Assembly (NCBI GenBank): GCA_004154925.1
Contig: QJNS01000245.1
Coordinates: forward strand, 50,638 to 114,637
DNA from: Monosporascus cannonballus
Taxonomy: Eukaryota > Ascomycota > Sordariomycetes > Xylariales
Length of the DNA: 64,000 nucleotides
Reading direction: 5' to 3'
Within the stretch, counting starts at the first letter, position 1; the number at the start of each line of letters is the position of its first letter. The notes beneath the pieces are model-generated. The model worked only from the letters and a program-made list of their open reading frames with translations, was not told the DNA's origin and did no database searches. Position numbers and translations under genes: made by a program. This document shows, one piece after another, positions 45,991-56,043 of the stretch.

Positions 45991-47868
45991 ATGGCCGACA
46001 CAACGTCCAAGAAAAGGCCGAGAGCCGCTAGCACCCCTATTTCTTCCCCTGTCAATACTTCAGCATCCAGTACTCCTGTGGGGACACCCACGAAGAAAAT
46101 AAAACCTCCTGATCCATCAGATACAACGACTCCAAACAAGGAGGAGGACCGAACCAGCAACGAGATCCCCAAGATTGCGAGTCTCGACAGACTTCCTCAC
46201 GAGATTGTCCTCAAGATTGCTAAGGAGTGTTCAAATGGGACTTTAGAATCCCTTGCCCAGACATGCAAGTACCTGAAAGGACCGGCCACTGAGTGCCTCT
46301 ACCTAGACAACATCCTACACGAAGACTCTCGTGCAGCATACAAGGCAGCCGCTAACGGGGAAGTTGGTACTTTGGAGAGTTTGTTGTATACCGCTCAAAC
46401 CTTTAAGATTCCTAACTACACGTTCCACATGTCCACGAAAGCCAGGGACCAGGACCATATCAGTGGTACTGAATGTGGCGAGGAAGGAGAAGAAAGCGAC
46501 ATAGAAGGTGAGTCTGAAGACGATGCACTTCAGTCACTCAGCATTGGCGAGACAGACAATTGCTTGTACAATCAGCTCCGGTTTCCCGACAATAAAGGGG
46601 CTTCCAACTGGACCCCGATGCACCTTGCCGCACTCTATGGACATAAAAATGTCATCAAATTTCTTCGGGATCATGCTGTCGACATGGAAGTCCAAGATGG
46701 CAATGGCCATACACCTCTGTTTTATGCAGTTCACGGGGCCAACTTCATGGGAAAGGTCCGATCCTTGACCTATTTTGGTGCAGATATCGACCGCCTAGGG
46801 CCCGGAGGAGACACGATGCTGGCATGGGCGTGCAAAACGGCCAAGCACATCTTGGTGATGAGGTTGATCTTAGCAGGTGCAGACGTCCATTTCCGGGGGG
46901 CTTCCGATGCTGGGAAGAGCCTTTTGCATCACTTCTGCGCTTCACCGCACCCACAAGTTGACTTTCGCGAGGACAGGGACCATTTTACGAAGGAGATTAT
47001 ACAAATGTTCCTCAGCCGGGGCTTGGGTTTGGATCTCCGGGACGATGCCAGAAACACACCGCTCCATATGGCCGCGGGCATCAGTCAGAGTGACCAGAGC
47101 TACAAGCGAACGACCGATCTGATCAATATTCTCGTGTCTGCCGGTGCTGATACCCGCTCTCAAAACAAAGAGGGCGTGACGCCTCTGATGATAGGCTGCA
47201 GCTATATATACAACCCTAATGAAGATGATGATATCGAAGACGATATCGAAGACCACGTCGAAGAGGACATCGAAGACGACCTCGAGGACCGAGTCAGAGC
47301 ACTGCTGGGGGGAAAGAGAGATGTCCTCCGGATGAGGGACGCTCGTGGGGCAGACTGCGTAGTCCGTGCTATTGAGGCTAACGAGGAGGGCTGTGACTTG
47401 ACTTGTCCCAGCATGCTGATCGCCTACGGAGCCAGCATACGCGCACCCTATAATGGCCAGAGCCTTCAAAAATGGGCAACGAAGCCCTCGGACCACCCCT
47501 ACAAAGACTACTACGATAAAGTGGTGGAGTGGCTCGGGAAGGGAGGACAATACAACAGAAAAGCCGAGGTGCTCATCGAGCGGCTGCAGGGAATCAGGAG
47601 CAAACGGGGACGGAATTTCTTCGATCTGGTTGATGAACTGGAGATTTACGACCCCCAGGCCGCTTACGACACGAGGAATTGGTACCATGACATTTACAAT
47701 CCCCCGGAGAGTGGCGAGGACGACCCCTCGCAGAGTGACGAGGACGATACCTCCAAGAGTAATGAGGATGATACGGTGGAAGCCGAGGACGATGCAGTCG
47801 AGGATGATACGGTCGAGAGCAATGAGGATGATGGCGTGGAGACTGAGGCCTTGTCGGAAAGAGACTAA
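45991..47868 (+). CDS. F-box-like/ankyrin-repeat protein with acidic tail
   Basis: A single uninterrupted frame of 625 aa. Residues 1-60 are Ser/Thr/Pro-rich with a basic KKRPRA motif. Residues about 64-105 (LDRLPHEIVLKIAKECSN, then LESLAQTCKYL) look like a degenerate F-box. Ankyrin repeats run from about 206 to 405 (for example TPMHLAALYGHKNVIKFL, NTPLHMAAGI, VTPLMIGCSY). A first acidic cluster of repeated (D/E)xIEDD units is at about 411-434 and a second Asp/Glu/Ser-rich repeat closes the protein (about 575-620). Such proteins may act as ubiquitin-ligase adaptors or scaffolds, but no specific role can be assigned. The start was chosen as the first ATG of the frame; a pyrimidine-rich leader precedes it. 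Confidence 0.8.
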   Translation: MADTTSKKRPRAASTPISSPVNTSASSTPVGTPTKKIKPPDPSDTTTPNKEEDRTSNEIPKIASLDRLPHEIVLKIAKECSNGTLESLAQTCKYLKGPATECLYLDNILHEDSRAAYKAAANGEVGTLESLLYTAQTFKIPNYTFHMSTKARDQDHISGTECGEEGEESDIEGESEDDALQSLSIGETDNCLYNQLRFPDNKGASNWTPMHLAALYGHKNVIKFLRDHAVDMEVQDGNGHTPLFYAVHGANFMGKVRSLTYFGADIDRLGPGGDTMLAWACKTAKHILVMRLILAGADVHFRGASDAGKSLLHHFCASPHPQVDFREDRDHFTKEIIQMFLSRGLGLDLRDDARNTPLHMAAGISQSDQSYKRTTDLINILVSAGADTRSQNKEGVTPLMIGCSYIYNPNEDDDIEDDIEDHVEEDIEDDLEDRVRALLGGKRDVLRMRDARGADCVVRAIEANEEGCDLTCPSMLIAYGASIRAPYNGQSLQKWATKPSDHPYKDYYDKVVEWLGKGGQYNRKAEVLIERLQGIRSKRGRNFFDLVDELEIYDPQAAYDTRNWYHDIYNPPESGEDDPSQSDEDDTSKSNEDDTVEAEDDAVEDDTVESNEDDGVETEALSERD

Positions 47869-48566
47869 GAACACACAATGTAATCAAATCGCACACCATT
47901 TCACGAGCACTCCCTCTTCTGAGGCTAGGGCAGTCGGCAACTGAACGGCAACGAATCGACTTTTGCTAAATAAGCTAAATTAATCAGGACATGAATTCTA
48001 TGCTGTTGAAACTGTGGCGGCGGGTAGCTCTTAAAAGATGATCATGTATCCTCTGTCGGAAGCTTCCCATTAGATGTCGTGAGGAGGTCAGCGACAAAGT
48101 GACTTCGCGGAGAATAGAAAGCATTCTCGTATATTCCTACCGTGTATTGCTCTCGTTTGCCATCGGGAAGAGACTACCTATAGGTGATCACCTCTATTGT
48201 ATGTCCACCTGATCCCGGATATCGAGTTCTCGGAATCGAAGCTCTAGTCCTTCGCCTCCTGAATGCCGATGAGCCGATGAGCTCAAGTCGTTCGGGAGCG
48301 AAGGCATGTGGGCGAATAGCACGAATAAGAGTGTATAGCTGCCTGGGCCCTCCCTAATGGTACCTTCGAATAGTGTTTCTTGCTCTGCGTGGGTTGGTGG
48401 ATGCGCCACCTTGAGGTCGTTCTCCTTGACAGGCGACGTCTTTGATGTTTCCCGGCGAGTCAATGGCTTAAGTGAGGGGTGGGTAAGCGGGCCACAGTCT
48501 CATAGGTGTTTTGTGAACCTAACGCAGCAACGTCTTTTGACCCGCAGTCTCCGCGAAATTTCAAGG
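47869..48566. other. Intergenic region between the ankyrin gene and the F-box-like pseudogene
   Basis: 3' flank of the ankyrin gene followed by the 3' end of the minus-strand pseudogene. Short open frames occur, none with motifs. No RNA gene seen. Confidence 0.4.
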
Positions 48567-49770
48567 TCAATCCGACATGTCTTCATCCGAAATCTCATCG
48601 TCCGAGGCCTCGCTTGGCTCCTCTGCACCGTTCGAATTCCGATCCGCCACCGATCCTTCTTCGTCGTTCGCCCACGCTTCTTCAATGGCTTCGATGCCGG
48701 CCGCCTCGAACTCCTAGGGGGCCCGGCACCCTCAACATTCTCGACTTCGGTGCCCACCGCCTCCACCACGGACCTCAGGCGATATGTCAGGTCCCGGCGC
48801 ACAATCTTCCAGTCGCGATCTCGTCCGCGACCCCCATCTCCCAGATCGCGATCGGCCACAGGAAATTGAGCTTGTGTCCGCCTTCCGCGCCAGGAGCTCG
48901 AGGAGCCAGTCGACGAGGCGTCCGTTGATCTTGCGCTCCCAGAGCTTCTGTTCAAACGTCACCGCGCGCTCGTGACGCCGCGTCCTGTCCGGCGACCGGA
49001 ACGGGTTCTGGTGTCCGTCAAACGGCACTTACAGCCTCTCAGGGAGCGCGGCAGGATCGACTCCAGCGCGGTGACGGACACGGGCCAACGGCCCCAGAAG
49101 TCGAGGTGCTTCAGCGGCGCGAGGGTCTTCGTCCGCGGCGACGTATCCTTCATGAACCCGCTCACCGGCGCCTGAACGGTCAACGTCGCCAGCTAGGGTA
49201 GCTCGCACAACTTTGCTAAGTGAGCCGCGCGCAGCAACGGCTCCTTCACGTCTACCCGTACGCCGTCGAGTTCGACCTCCAGCTTCTGCAAGCGCGAGGA
49301 ACTACCATCTCCTACGTAGTCGAAAAATGGGACGAGCAAGGAGCCCGCCGACAAAAGCCTGGCTGGCCGATGATGGTGAACGCGACGGCCGGCTCGTCCA
49401 GCCCAGCGAGTCGGATCTCGCCGGGCCGCCGAGGAACTTCGACTCGTCACAGCAGGCGCCCCTGTGCGCCCGGTCTCTCGCCCTGGGACTGCTGCTGACT
49501 TCGAGCTCGACGTGTGCCTACACCGGGTCGACGGTCATCCACGAGAGCAAGCGGCGGATGAGTGCGAGGGCCCGGGGGGGGGGGGGGCGCGGAGCCATTG
49601 GGCCCCCATTCGCGCCCGTCCGGGCCACCGAGGTACGCGTAGGTTTCTGGCTTCAGAATCGTTATCTTCCTGCGTGCTCCTCCGAGGCCAGCGGCGTCTG
49701 CCCTTTAAGAATGCCCCCCAGCGCCTCTCTGCTGCCTAACGGCCGTGGCGAGGACGAAGCGTAGATGGAC
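48567..49770 (-). pseudogene. Decayed F-box/LRR-like gene
   Basis: On the minus strand a protein-like frame can be followed with defects. Near 49,310-49,080 it reads KLEVELDGVRVDVKEPLLRA, then KLCELP-stop-LATLTVQAP and LAPLKHLDFWGRWPVSVTAL. This is the short leucine-rich spacing of fungal F-box/LRR proteins. It continues after a change of frame as FEQKLWERKINGRLVDWLLE, shifts again near 48,868, passes another TAG at 48,718-48,716 and ends in an acidic tail SEASDDEISDEDMSD with TGA at 48,569-48,567. A run of 14 G (49,574-49,587) also breaks the upstream frame. The 5' end is not clear. At least two stops and two frame changes make it a pseudogene unless the sequence is poor. The name rests on pattern only. 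Confidence 0.4.
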
Positions 49771-49836
49771 GTCGCGGCGGTTCCGCCTGGCATCTGCACT
49801 CTTTAAGACGGCCGATCTACCTTTGAATTTGCTTCC

Positions 49837-50268
49837 ATGGACACTACTGATGCTAAGTGTCCCATCAATCGCATGCATATATCATCACTTTCCAGCCCCA
49901 AGCCCGACTGCCTCTTTGGAGTCGGGGGCGCCGATTCGCAAATAGTCCCTGAATTCGCCCTAGGGTTTATGGGGCCTTTCCAATGTGCATGGGGAGAAGG
50001 AAGTACTGGCTCTACCACAGACGCAGATGAACAAGGAGCAGTCGATACCAGACCTGCCTGGTATATTCGTCGACCAGCTATACGCGTCGAATGCTCAGGA
50101 ATTAGAGTTGATTTGGGGACTACCTGGATTCGGAGCGTGACTCAAAATATGGGGGACCCTGAGGCTCTCGTGTCAGCCTCTATGGACGCCATCTTGCTCT
50201 CACTGTTCCTCCCTAGGCATACCCCAGCTATTGAAACGACCTTTATTGCATTCAAACTGTCCATGTGA
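49837..50268 (+). CDS. Hypothetical open reading frame, 143 aa, unsupported
   Basis: An ATG in good context (TTCCATGG) opens a 143-codon frame from MDTTDAKCPINRMH to FIAFKLSM. It does not overlap a recognised gene on the other strand. No signal peptide, domain or repeat is visible. It lies between a pseudogene and the 3' end of the Mediator-like gene. It may be a chance frame. Confidence 0.2.
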   Translation: MDTTDAKCPINRMHISSLSSPKPDCLFGVGGADSQIVPEFALGFMGPFQCAWGEGSTGSTTDADEQGAVDTRPAWYIRRPAIRVECSGIRVDLGTTWIRSVTQNMGDPEALVSASMDAILLSLFLPRHTPAIETTFIAFKLSM

Positions 50269-50474
50269 CCGACCGGGTGGTTTCCCAGGTCAAAAGACAT
50301 AGTTTAACTAAGGAATATAGTTTATACATGAGCGCTTGACAGATCCGCAAGATTTTCCCTTTTCCGGAGATCTAGGTATGCCGTTGCCGCCAATATCCCA
50401 CTAAGAATCCCGATCTATGTCGTTGTGTATAAGATTCCGGCGACAACAGAGCTTCTTCAAACACGGGGCGTCGG

Positions 50475-51752
50475 TCATTCAAGGCCAAAATAAGCATTAT
50501 CGAATTGCCCCATGTCCGCATCGTTCGTATACGAGAACAACTCATCGAAGTTATTATCGCTGGCGCCGCCGGTTCCGAGGTCGAGGTCGAGGTCCATGTT
50601 ATCACCACCGCCGCTTCCGTTGTCCAGGTTGAAAAGATCGTCAAGGTTGCCTTCTGGCTTCGCAGCTTCTTTTGGTGCTTGAGATGGCGCCGTGTTGTTC
50701 GTACCGTTAGCCCGGGCAGCAGTAGCATTCCCATTCGCATTCACACCATGCGCAGTAGGGTTCTCCATGGGGGATGGGTTATTGTTGCCGTCTTGCGGCG
50801 CAAAGGTTGTTAAGTCGAACTCCGGCATCGGGGCGGGCGGCGCATTCTGAGATTCGTTGGCCGATGGAGCTAGTGTGAACTGCATGTCAGTGAAGTTGAG
50901 TTCACCTCCGCTCGGTGCTGCGTTAGCACCACCTGGCTTGCCAGCAGATGGCAGAGTTGACGCGCCTTGAGCTACTTGTGGCGCTGGGCCTCGTGACACT
51001 GGGTGGCTGGCCGACTGCTTCCGCTGCAGTCCGGGTTGTGCCGGCTGAGCTGACCCTATCAGAGCACCCGCTGCTGGCTGGGGAGGCCGTGGGATCTGGG
51101 GCGGCGGAACTGGGGTGACCTTTGCAGGTGGTGTCGCCTTGGGCATCGTTCTGGGCGCTGCTTTGGGCGAAGGTTTGACTTCGCCTTTTTTCAGGGATGG
51201 ACTCGACTGCGCTGATTGTCTAAGGACACCAGGGGCAACTCGCGGCGAGGGTTTCGTGCCACCCCCGGTAAGGTCGACCACATCTCCCATGCCCATATCC
51301 GGGAACGGAGCCACAGGTTTGCTCTCGGCATCAGGGACAAATGGAGGCGGGCTTGACGTGTGCGCCGCGGCAGGCTGTGGAGCGGGTGCGGGAGCGGGAA
51401 GACGGGCAGCCCGCAACTTCTCCAGATCCCGCATCAAAACCGCTTTTGCCCTTGTCTAAGATCGAGTTGGTCAGTAATGATGGCCCAAAACTTCATCACT
51501 TAACGGAGAGACATACAATCTCGCTCTCGAGGTCATCCAGCGCATCGTGATACGTCGCCATCGTATCTGACGTCTTGCGGCGAATGGCGGCACTGGCACC
51601 ATCCTTAAGTGTCGATTTAAGGGTTTTACCAGTATGAATAAGCTATTGCGTATTAATCTATCATGGCTCCCTTCCCAATGTCATGATGAACATACTATGT
51701 CGTTGAACATTTGGTCCAATACCGCCAAGGGGTCCGGTTTAGAGGCAGTCAT
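50475..51752 (-). CDS. Probable Mediator subunit 2 (Med2-like), 3 exons
   Basis: Mediator's tail module links activators to RNA polymerase II. Minus-strand exons are 51,752-51,696, 51,642-51,517 and 51,455-50,475, giving 387 aa. The N-terminal 80 residues are helical: MTASKPDPLAVLDQMFNDI, then LIHTGKTLKSTLKDG, DTMATYHDALDDLESEI and VLMRDLEKLRAARLP. This is the arrangement I associate with fungal Med2 proteins. The rest is a Pro/Ala/Ser/Asn-rich disordered tail ending in acidic Leu/Asp/Asn repeats (NLDDLFNLDNG, NMDLDLDLG) and YFGLE, an activation-type composition. Introns are 53 bp (GTATGT...AATAG) and 61 bp (GTATGT...CTTAG, branch CTGAC); both junctions keep phase 0. The Med2 name comes from remembered resemblance and needs a profile search. 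Confidence 0.6.
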
Positions 51753-54300
51753 TTTAGCTCCCTAGGTAGGTTGTATCAGCTGCGTGGTTATGAAACAATG
51801 AAGCCCGAGGAGCAAAGATATGGTACCTAGTTTAAATAAACACAAATTAATCAGAATATGAGGTCCGTAACTGATATGTAACCGTATGGCTTGTCAAGTA
51901 CGGGCTGTATTGGAAAAAGATAGGTAGCTAGGGAGTTGGTAGGTTGACGTTAAAATGTAGTAGAGCTCCATACAACTCCTGCAGTTCCAGGAACTTTAAC
52001 ATCGTACCTGGCGCCGGTCTCTCTCTGCTTAGGTAATATATGAGTGGGTTTCGGTCTATAGTGATAGCTTCGCTTAACGAAACGGAAATACTGATAGATG
52101 AACCCCTGGCGCTTAAACTACGAGACGAGAGAAGCCGATCCCAGTAATCTGCGCTTTTCATTACTTCCACATGCGTGTTATGTACTGCAGGCAACCCTCT
52201 TCGGACGAACACTCCACGTAACTGCTACCTCTGTTTCACTAGTCTTCAGCTCAATGTATCTTGAGCTGTGAGCTATCAGTGATGCGCGCATCCCGTCTAT
52301 TATCTATGAATGGTTTGGATCCTTTGTTCAGGCTTGAAAACACAAGAGTCCGGAAACAGGTTATGATGTTTGTCGCTGCTTGCTACCGTAATATACTTTA
52401 TAAGTGCTTGAAGGCTCTTTGTAAAAGGCAAGTACCCGTCGAACCTGGCACGCTTATCCTCCCGTGGGTCGTGCGCCGGTCGGCTTGCCGTCTGTCAGGG
52501 TCCTGCTTCCCCCGCTCTGTGCAGTTAGATAAGAGCTACGAAGCAAAGCACCAGCAACAGCTCCGAAACACAGAGACCAAATACAATGGCAATGGCTTAA
52601 AGACGAGCTTGGTCACCCTCTGTTATGCATTCAACGTTTGAATGAAATAAGACCTGCGCATCATTTGATCATTGTAACAATTTCGTGCCCATGAAGGGGA
52701 AAAAAGGATAAGACGGAATTTGGTTCCAGCTATCTAGGTAGGCTCTAGTCCCCCAATCTTTCGGCGAGAACATCATGTTTGACCATGACCCAGAGCTTAT
52801 CAGTTTGGTCTTATCAAGACGCTTGGGCCGTCTTAATAGATGCTCGTGACTATATACCGGTTTCCGTGCACCCCGCCCGGGGTCCCTCCCAATTCGCAAG
52901 TTACATCGCTGGAATCAAGTCAAGCGAATGGGCATCCTGCCTTAGCTTGCTCAAGGGCATCATAGGCCGGAATCTCAGATCAATGACCTATCTTGCTGTG
53001 CAAGCATATGCATAAATAGACCACTCATAGCGCTTCAATGCACTGTGATGCAACAGGTTTCTCAAAAATTCTGAGCCGGATCCGCGCTCTATTGGACGAT
53101 GGAGATGATGGAGGGGTATTACGACACGGGACTTATGTCTGTAAAGCAATATTTGAACACCTCTTCTCGGTACTAAAGTCCAGGTGCTCCACAGTAATAA
53201 CTATACCATCTTCAAATGTTTGTTCTCGTAGTAGTAGCATGTTGCATTCCATAGGCCTCCTGATATTCAAGGGTTAGGTAAGAAGTCTTATTAGCTGCAG
53301 GTATGCTGCAACATCACCTGTACCTAGTATATAATTAACCGAAGTATCGGCATATTGATGTTTTAGATATATCCATGGACGGGATGTATTTACGCTAGTC
53401 GTTCGCGGAATAACCCCACCCCTCTAGCGCCCCAAGCCACCCCTCTCCACCTGATTTTACACCTGCACCACCACATCCAAAGTCAAACGCCGCCTCTACT
53501 TCCAATACCGTGCTCAAGATTTGCTGTTCCCTCTTCTCCAAATCTGCATCGATTTGCGAATTTCAACTTCGTCGGTGTTGTCGCGTCAAAATCTTTCAAG
53601 GGGGGCCTCAATTAAGGCGTTTCCTTTTTCCTTCCCTCTCATATTGGTCTTTGTCTGGTCATCGGCATTTCCTCTCTGCTTCGCTTCGTTTCCCTTATCA
53701 TCTCTGATCTTCGGTACACCTTTGGACGGTCTCAGCGCTTTTTTGTTCCTACCTAGAGCTAGGCACTGGTCATAGTCCTGGTCCTTGGGTAGTTCGCGAA
53801 GGGCTTGGGCTTTCTCATCTTCAATTTATCTCTATCTCCCGTAGAGTCCCATAAGTCTCGCCGTCCTCTCCTCGTCGCCGACCAGTATCGCATTCCCCGA
53901 GGTTTCTCTCTGTTCTGGCTCGGTTCTCCTATCGTCCGTGGGCGTCGTCATTGTCGTCGCGCGTCTCTCGCCTACTCGCGTTTTCCCGTTTGCCGGTCGC
54001 GAGCTTTGCCGCACGTCGATTGATCCCGAGGCTTGTGACAATAAGAACGAGCGTTAGATACCCAAATCTACTTTCTGAGTCCACACCCAACGAAGTCTGC
54101 ACGAGTTTACGATATTAGACTGCGATCTTGCGAATACGCTTGTAATATCTGTAACAGGCCTGCTATCTCGATTCCCGGACCTAGATATCTCCTGCGCCAA
54201 CGTTCTTGGAGGCCAAAGCTCTGATCTAATCTCCTGCAACCAACCACCCCGACCACGCCCTTTCGAAATATTGTTTGCGACGCCGCTTTAGACCCCGATA
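51753..54300. other. Intergenic region between the Mediator-like gene and PUB1
   Basis: This is a divergent promoter region of about 2.5 kb. From about 53,450 to 54,300 the plus strand is strongly CT-rich (TTTCCTTTTTCCTTCC-type runs), which fits the promoter and 5' UTR of PUB1. The open frame at 52,261-52,641 has no motif and overlaps nothing recognisable. No RNA gene seen. Confidence 0.45.
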
Positions 54301-56043
54301 ATGGCTGACAGCAGTACTCCGTCCGCGGCCACCCAGCTGCCTCCCCCTCCGCAGCCGAATGTCGGCGCGCCTGGCTACGAGGCGAACCAAAACGGTCAGG
54401 GAAATCCGGCACACATGCCTCCTCCACCGCTTCATATTCCCCCGAACACGAACCCTATCCCGACTGCCATTACATCTCCTGACAAGGGAGGTGTTATGTC
54501 GCCCAGCAGTGGCGGACCTTTCACGCGTCGAGCTGCGCCGGAGCCTAATAAGCGAGCGTTGTATGTGGGTGGTCTTGACCCTCGGGTGACGGAAGATGTC
54601 CTGCGCCAGATCTTCGAGACTACCGGACACGTCCAGAATGTTAAGATAATTCCTGACAAGAACGTATGTACTCCCCTGTCATCCTAGATGCTCATGTGTA
54701 TCGGTGGGACACGCTATCGGCAAGTCCCGACGGGTAATATCTCGCCCCCCCTGTGTCAATAGCAGGGGCTAGTCAGATGGAGTTGGGCTAATGTCACGCA
54801 AAAGGCAAAGGGCTACAACTACGGGTTCGTGGAATATGACGATCCCGGCGCGGCAGAGCGCGCTATGCAGACCTTGAACGGCCGGCGAGTACACCAATCT
54901 GTGAGATCGCTACCCTCTCCCAGCCTTTTGAAGGGTCACGGCTTATAGATTCTAGGAAATCCGTGTCAATTGGGCATATCAGTCGAACACGTCGAACAAA
55001 GAAGACACTTCCAGTCATTTCCATATCTTCGTTGGCGACCTCTCTAATGAAGTCAACGACGAAGTGCTCTTGCAAGCCTTCTCTGCTTTCGGGAGCATCT
55101 CGGAGGCGCGAGTGATGTGGGATATGAAGACCGGTCGCTCGCGTGGATACGGCTTCGTCGCTTTCCGAGAGCGCGCTGATGCCGAGAAAGCTCTGAGTTC
55201 AATGGATGGAGAGTGGTTGGGCTCTCGAGCCATTCGATGCAACTGGGCCAACCAGAAGGGTCAGCCTTCGATTGCGCAACAGCAAGCAATGCAGGCGATG
55301 GGCATGACCCCCACTACGCCGTACGGCCATCATCATTTCCCTACTCACGGCATGCAAAGCTACGATATGATCGTAAACCAGACGCCGGCATGGCAGACGA
55401 CTTGTTATGTTGGGAACCTCACCCCTTACACGACCGCGCAGGATCTGGTTCCTCTTTTCCAGAATTTCGGATTCGTCGTCGAATCTCGATTCCAGGCCGA
55501 CCGTGGGTTTGCCTTCATTAAGATGGACAGCCACGAGAACGCCGCTATGGCCATATGCCAGCTGAACGGTTATAACGTGAACGGTAGGCCCTTGAAGTGC
55601 AGTGTAAGTCGGACTCCGGGACTCTCGCAAACGTCCACGCTGCTAACTATATCAAGTGGGGCAAAGACAAGACTCCTAACCCTCACGGAGCGGCGCCCTT
55701 CGACCCGTCCCAACAAGCTTTCAGCCCGCAGAGTGCCCAACCTCCTTCTGCCTATCCAGGCACTCCGTCGACTTATTTCCCTCAGTATCAGGGTACGTCG
55801 GGTTCCGAGTTGCTTCAGTTTCGGCTCGGTGCTAACTTCCCAGCAGGCCAGTATGGCGGTCAGCAGCAAGGTTACGGCGGTCCGCCAGCCCAGTCGCCGG
55901 CGGGCTATGGAGCGCAGCCGATGGGATACAGTGCACCGCCCAGCGCTGGTGGCTACGGTCGTGGACAACAGCCTCCCAGCCAGCAGTGGACTCAGCCGCC
56001 CCCTAACCAGAACTTCAACGGGTACCCTGGCTACCAAGGTTAA
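54301..56043 (+). CDS. PUB1: Poly(A)/U-rich RNA-binding protein Pub1 (TIA-1 type, three RRMs), 5 exons
   Basis: Pub1/TIA-1 proteins bind U-rich and poly(A) RNA, stabilise mRNAs and join stress granules. Exons are 54,301-54,663, 54,805-54,900, 54,956-55,603, 55,657-55,792 and 55,844-56,043, giving 480 aa. RRM1: RNP2 ALYVGGL (86-92), RNP1 KGYNYGFVEY (123-132). RRM2: HIFVGDL (176-182), RGYGFVAF (216-223). RRM3: CYVGNL (303-308), RGFAFIKM (336-343). The N-terminus is Pro-rich. The C-terminus is a Gln/Gly/Tyr/Pro-rich low-complexity region of the type that drives granule formation. Introns are 141, 55, 53 and 51 bp, all with GT...AG and CTAAC/CTAAT branch sites or near matches. The last one is a multiple of three without a stop, so retention would add 17 residues. 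Confidence 0.92.
55793..55843 (+). other. PUB1 last intron: 51 bp, in frame, tandem CAGCAG acceptor
   Basis: The donor is GTACGT, the branch GCTAAC and the acceptor TTCCCAGCAG. The interval is exactly 51 bp and contains no stop in the gene's frame, so both spliced and retained forms encode full-length protein. The tandem CAGCAG allows a further choice that changes one residue. It falls in the low-complexity C-terminal region. Confidence 0.7.

Noticed and set aside
46942..47874. 310-codon minus-strand open frame opposite the ankyrin gene
   Set aside because: It is a shadow of the ankyrin frame; the acidic repeats on the plus strand produce Val/Leu/Ile-rich repeats on the minus strand. The plus frame has ankyrin signatures and a good start.
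52261..52641. 126-codon open frame between the Mediator-like gene and PUB1
   Set aside because: No domain, signal peptide or splice context, and the first codon is not a convincing ATG start. It is probably a chance frame in the intergenic region.
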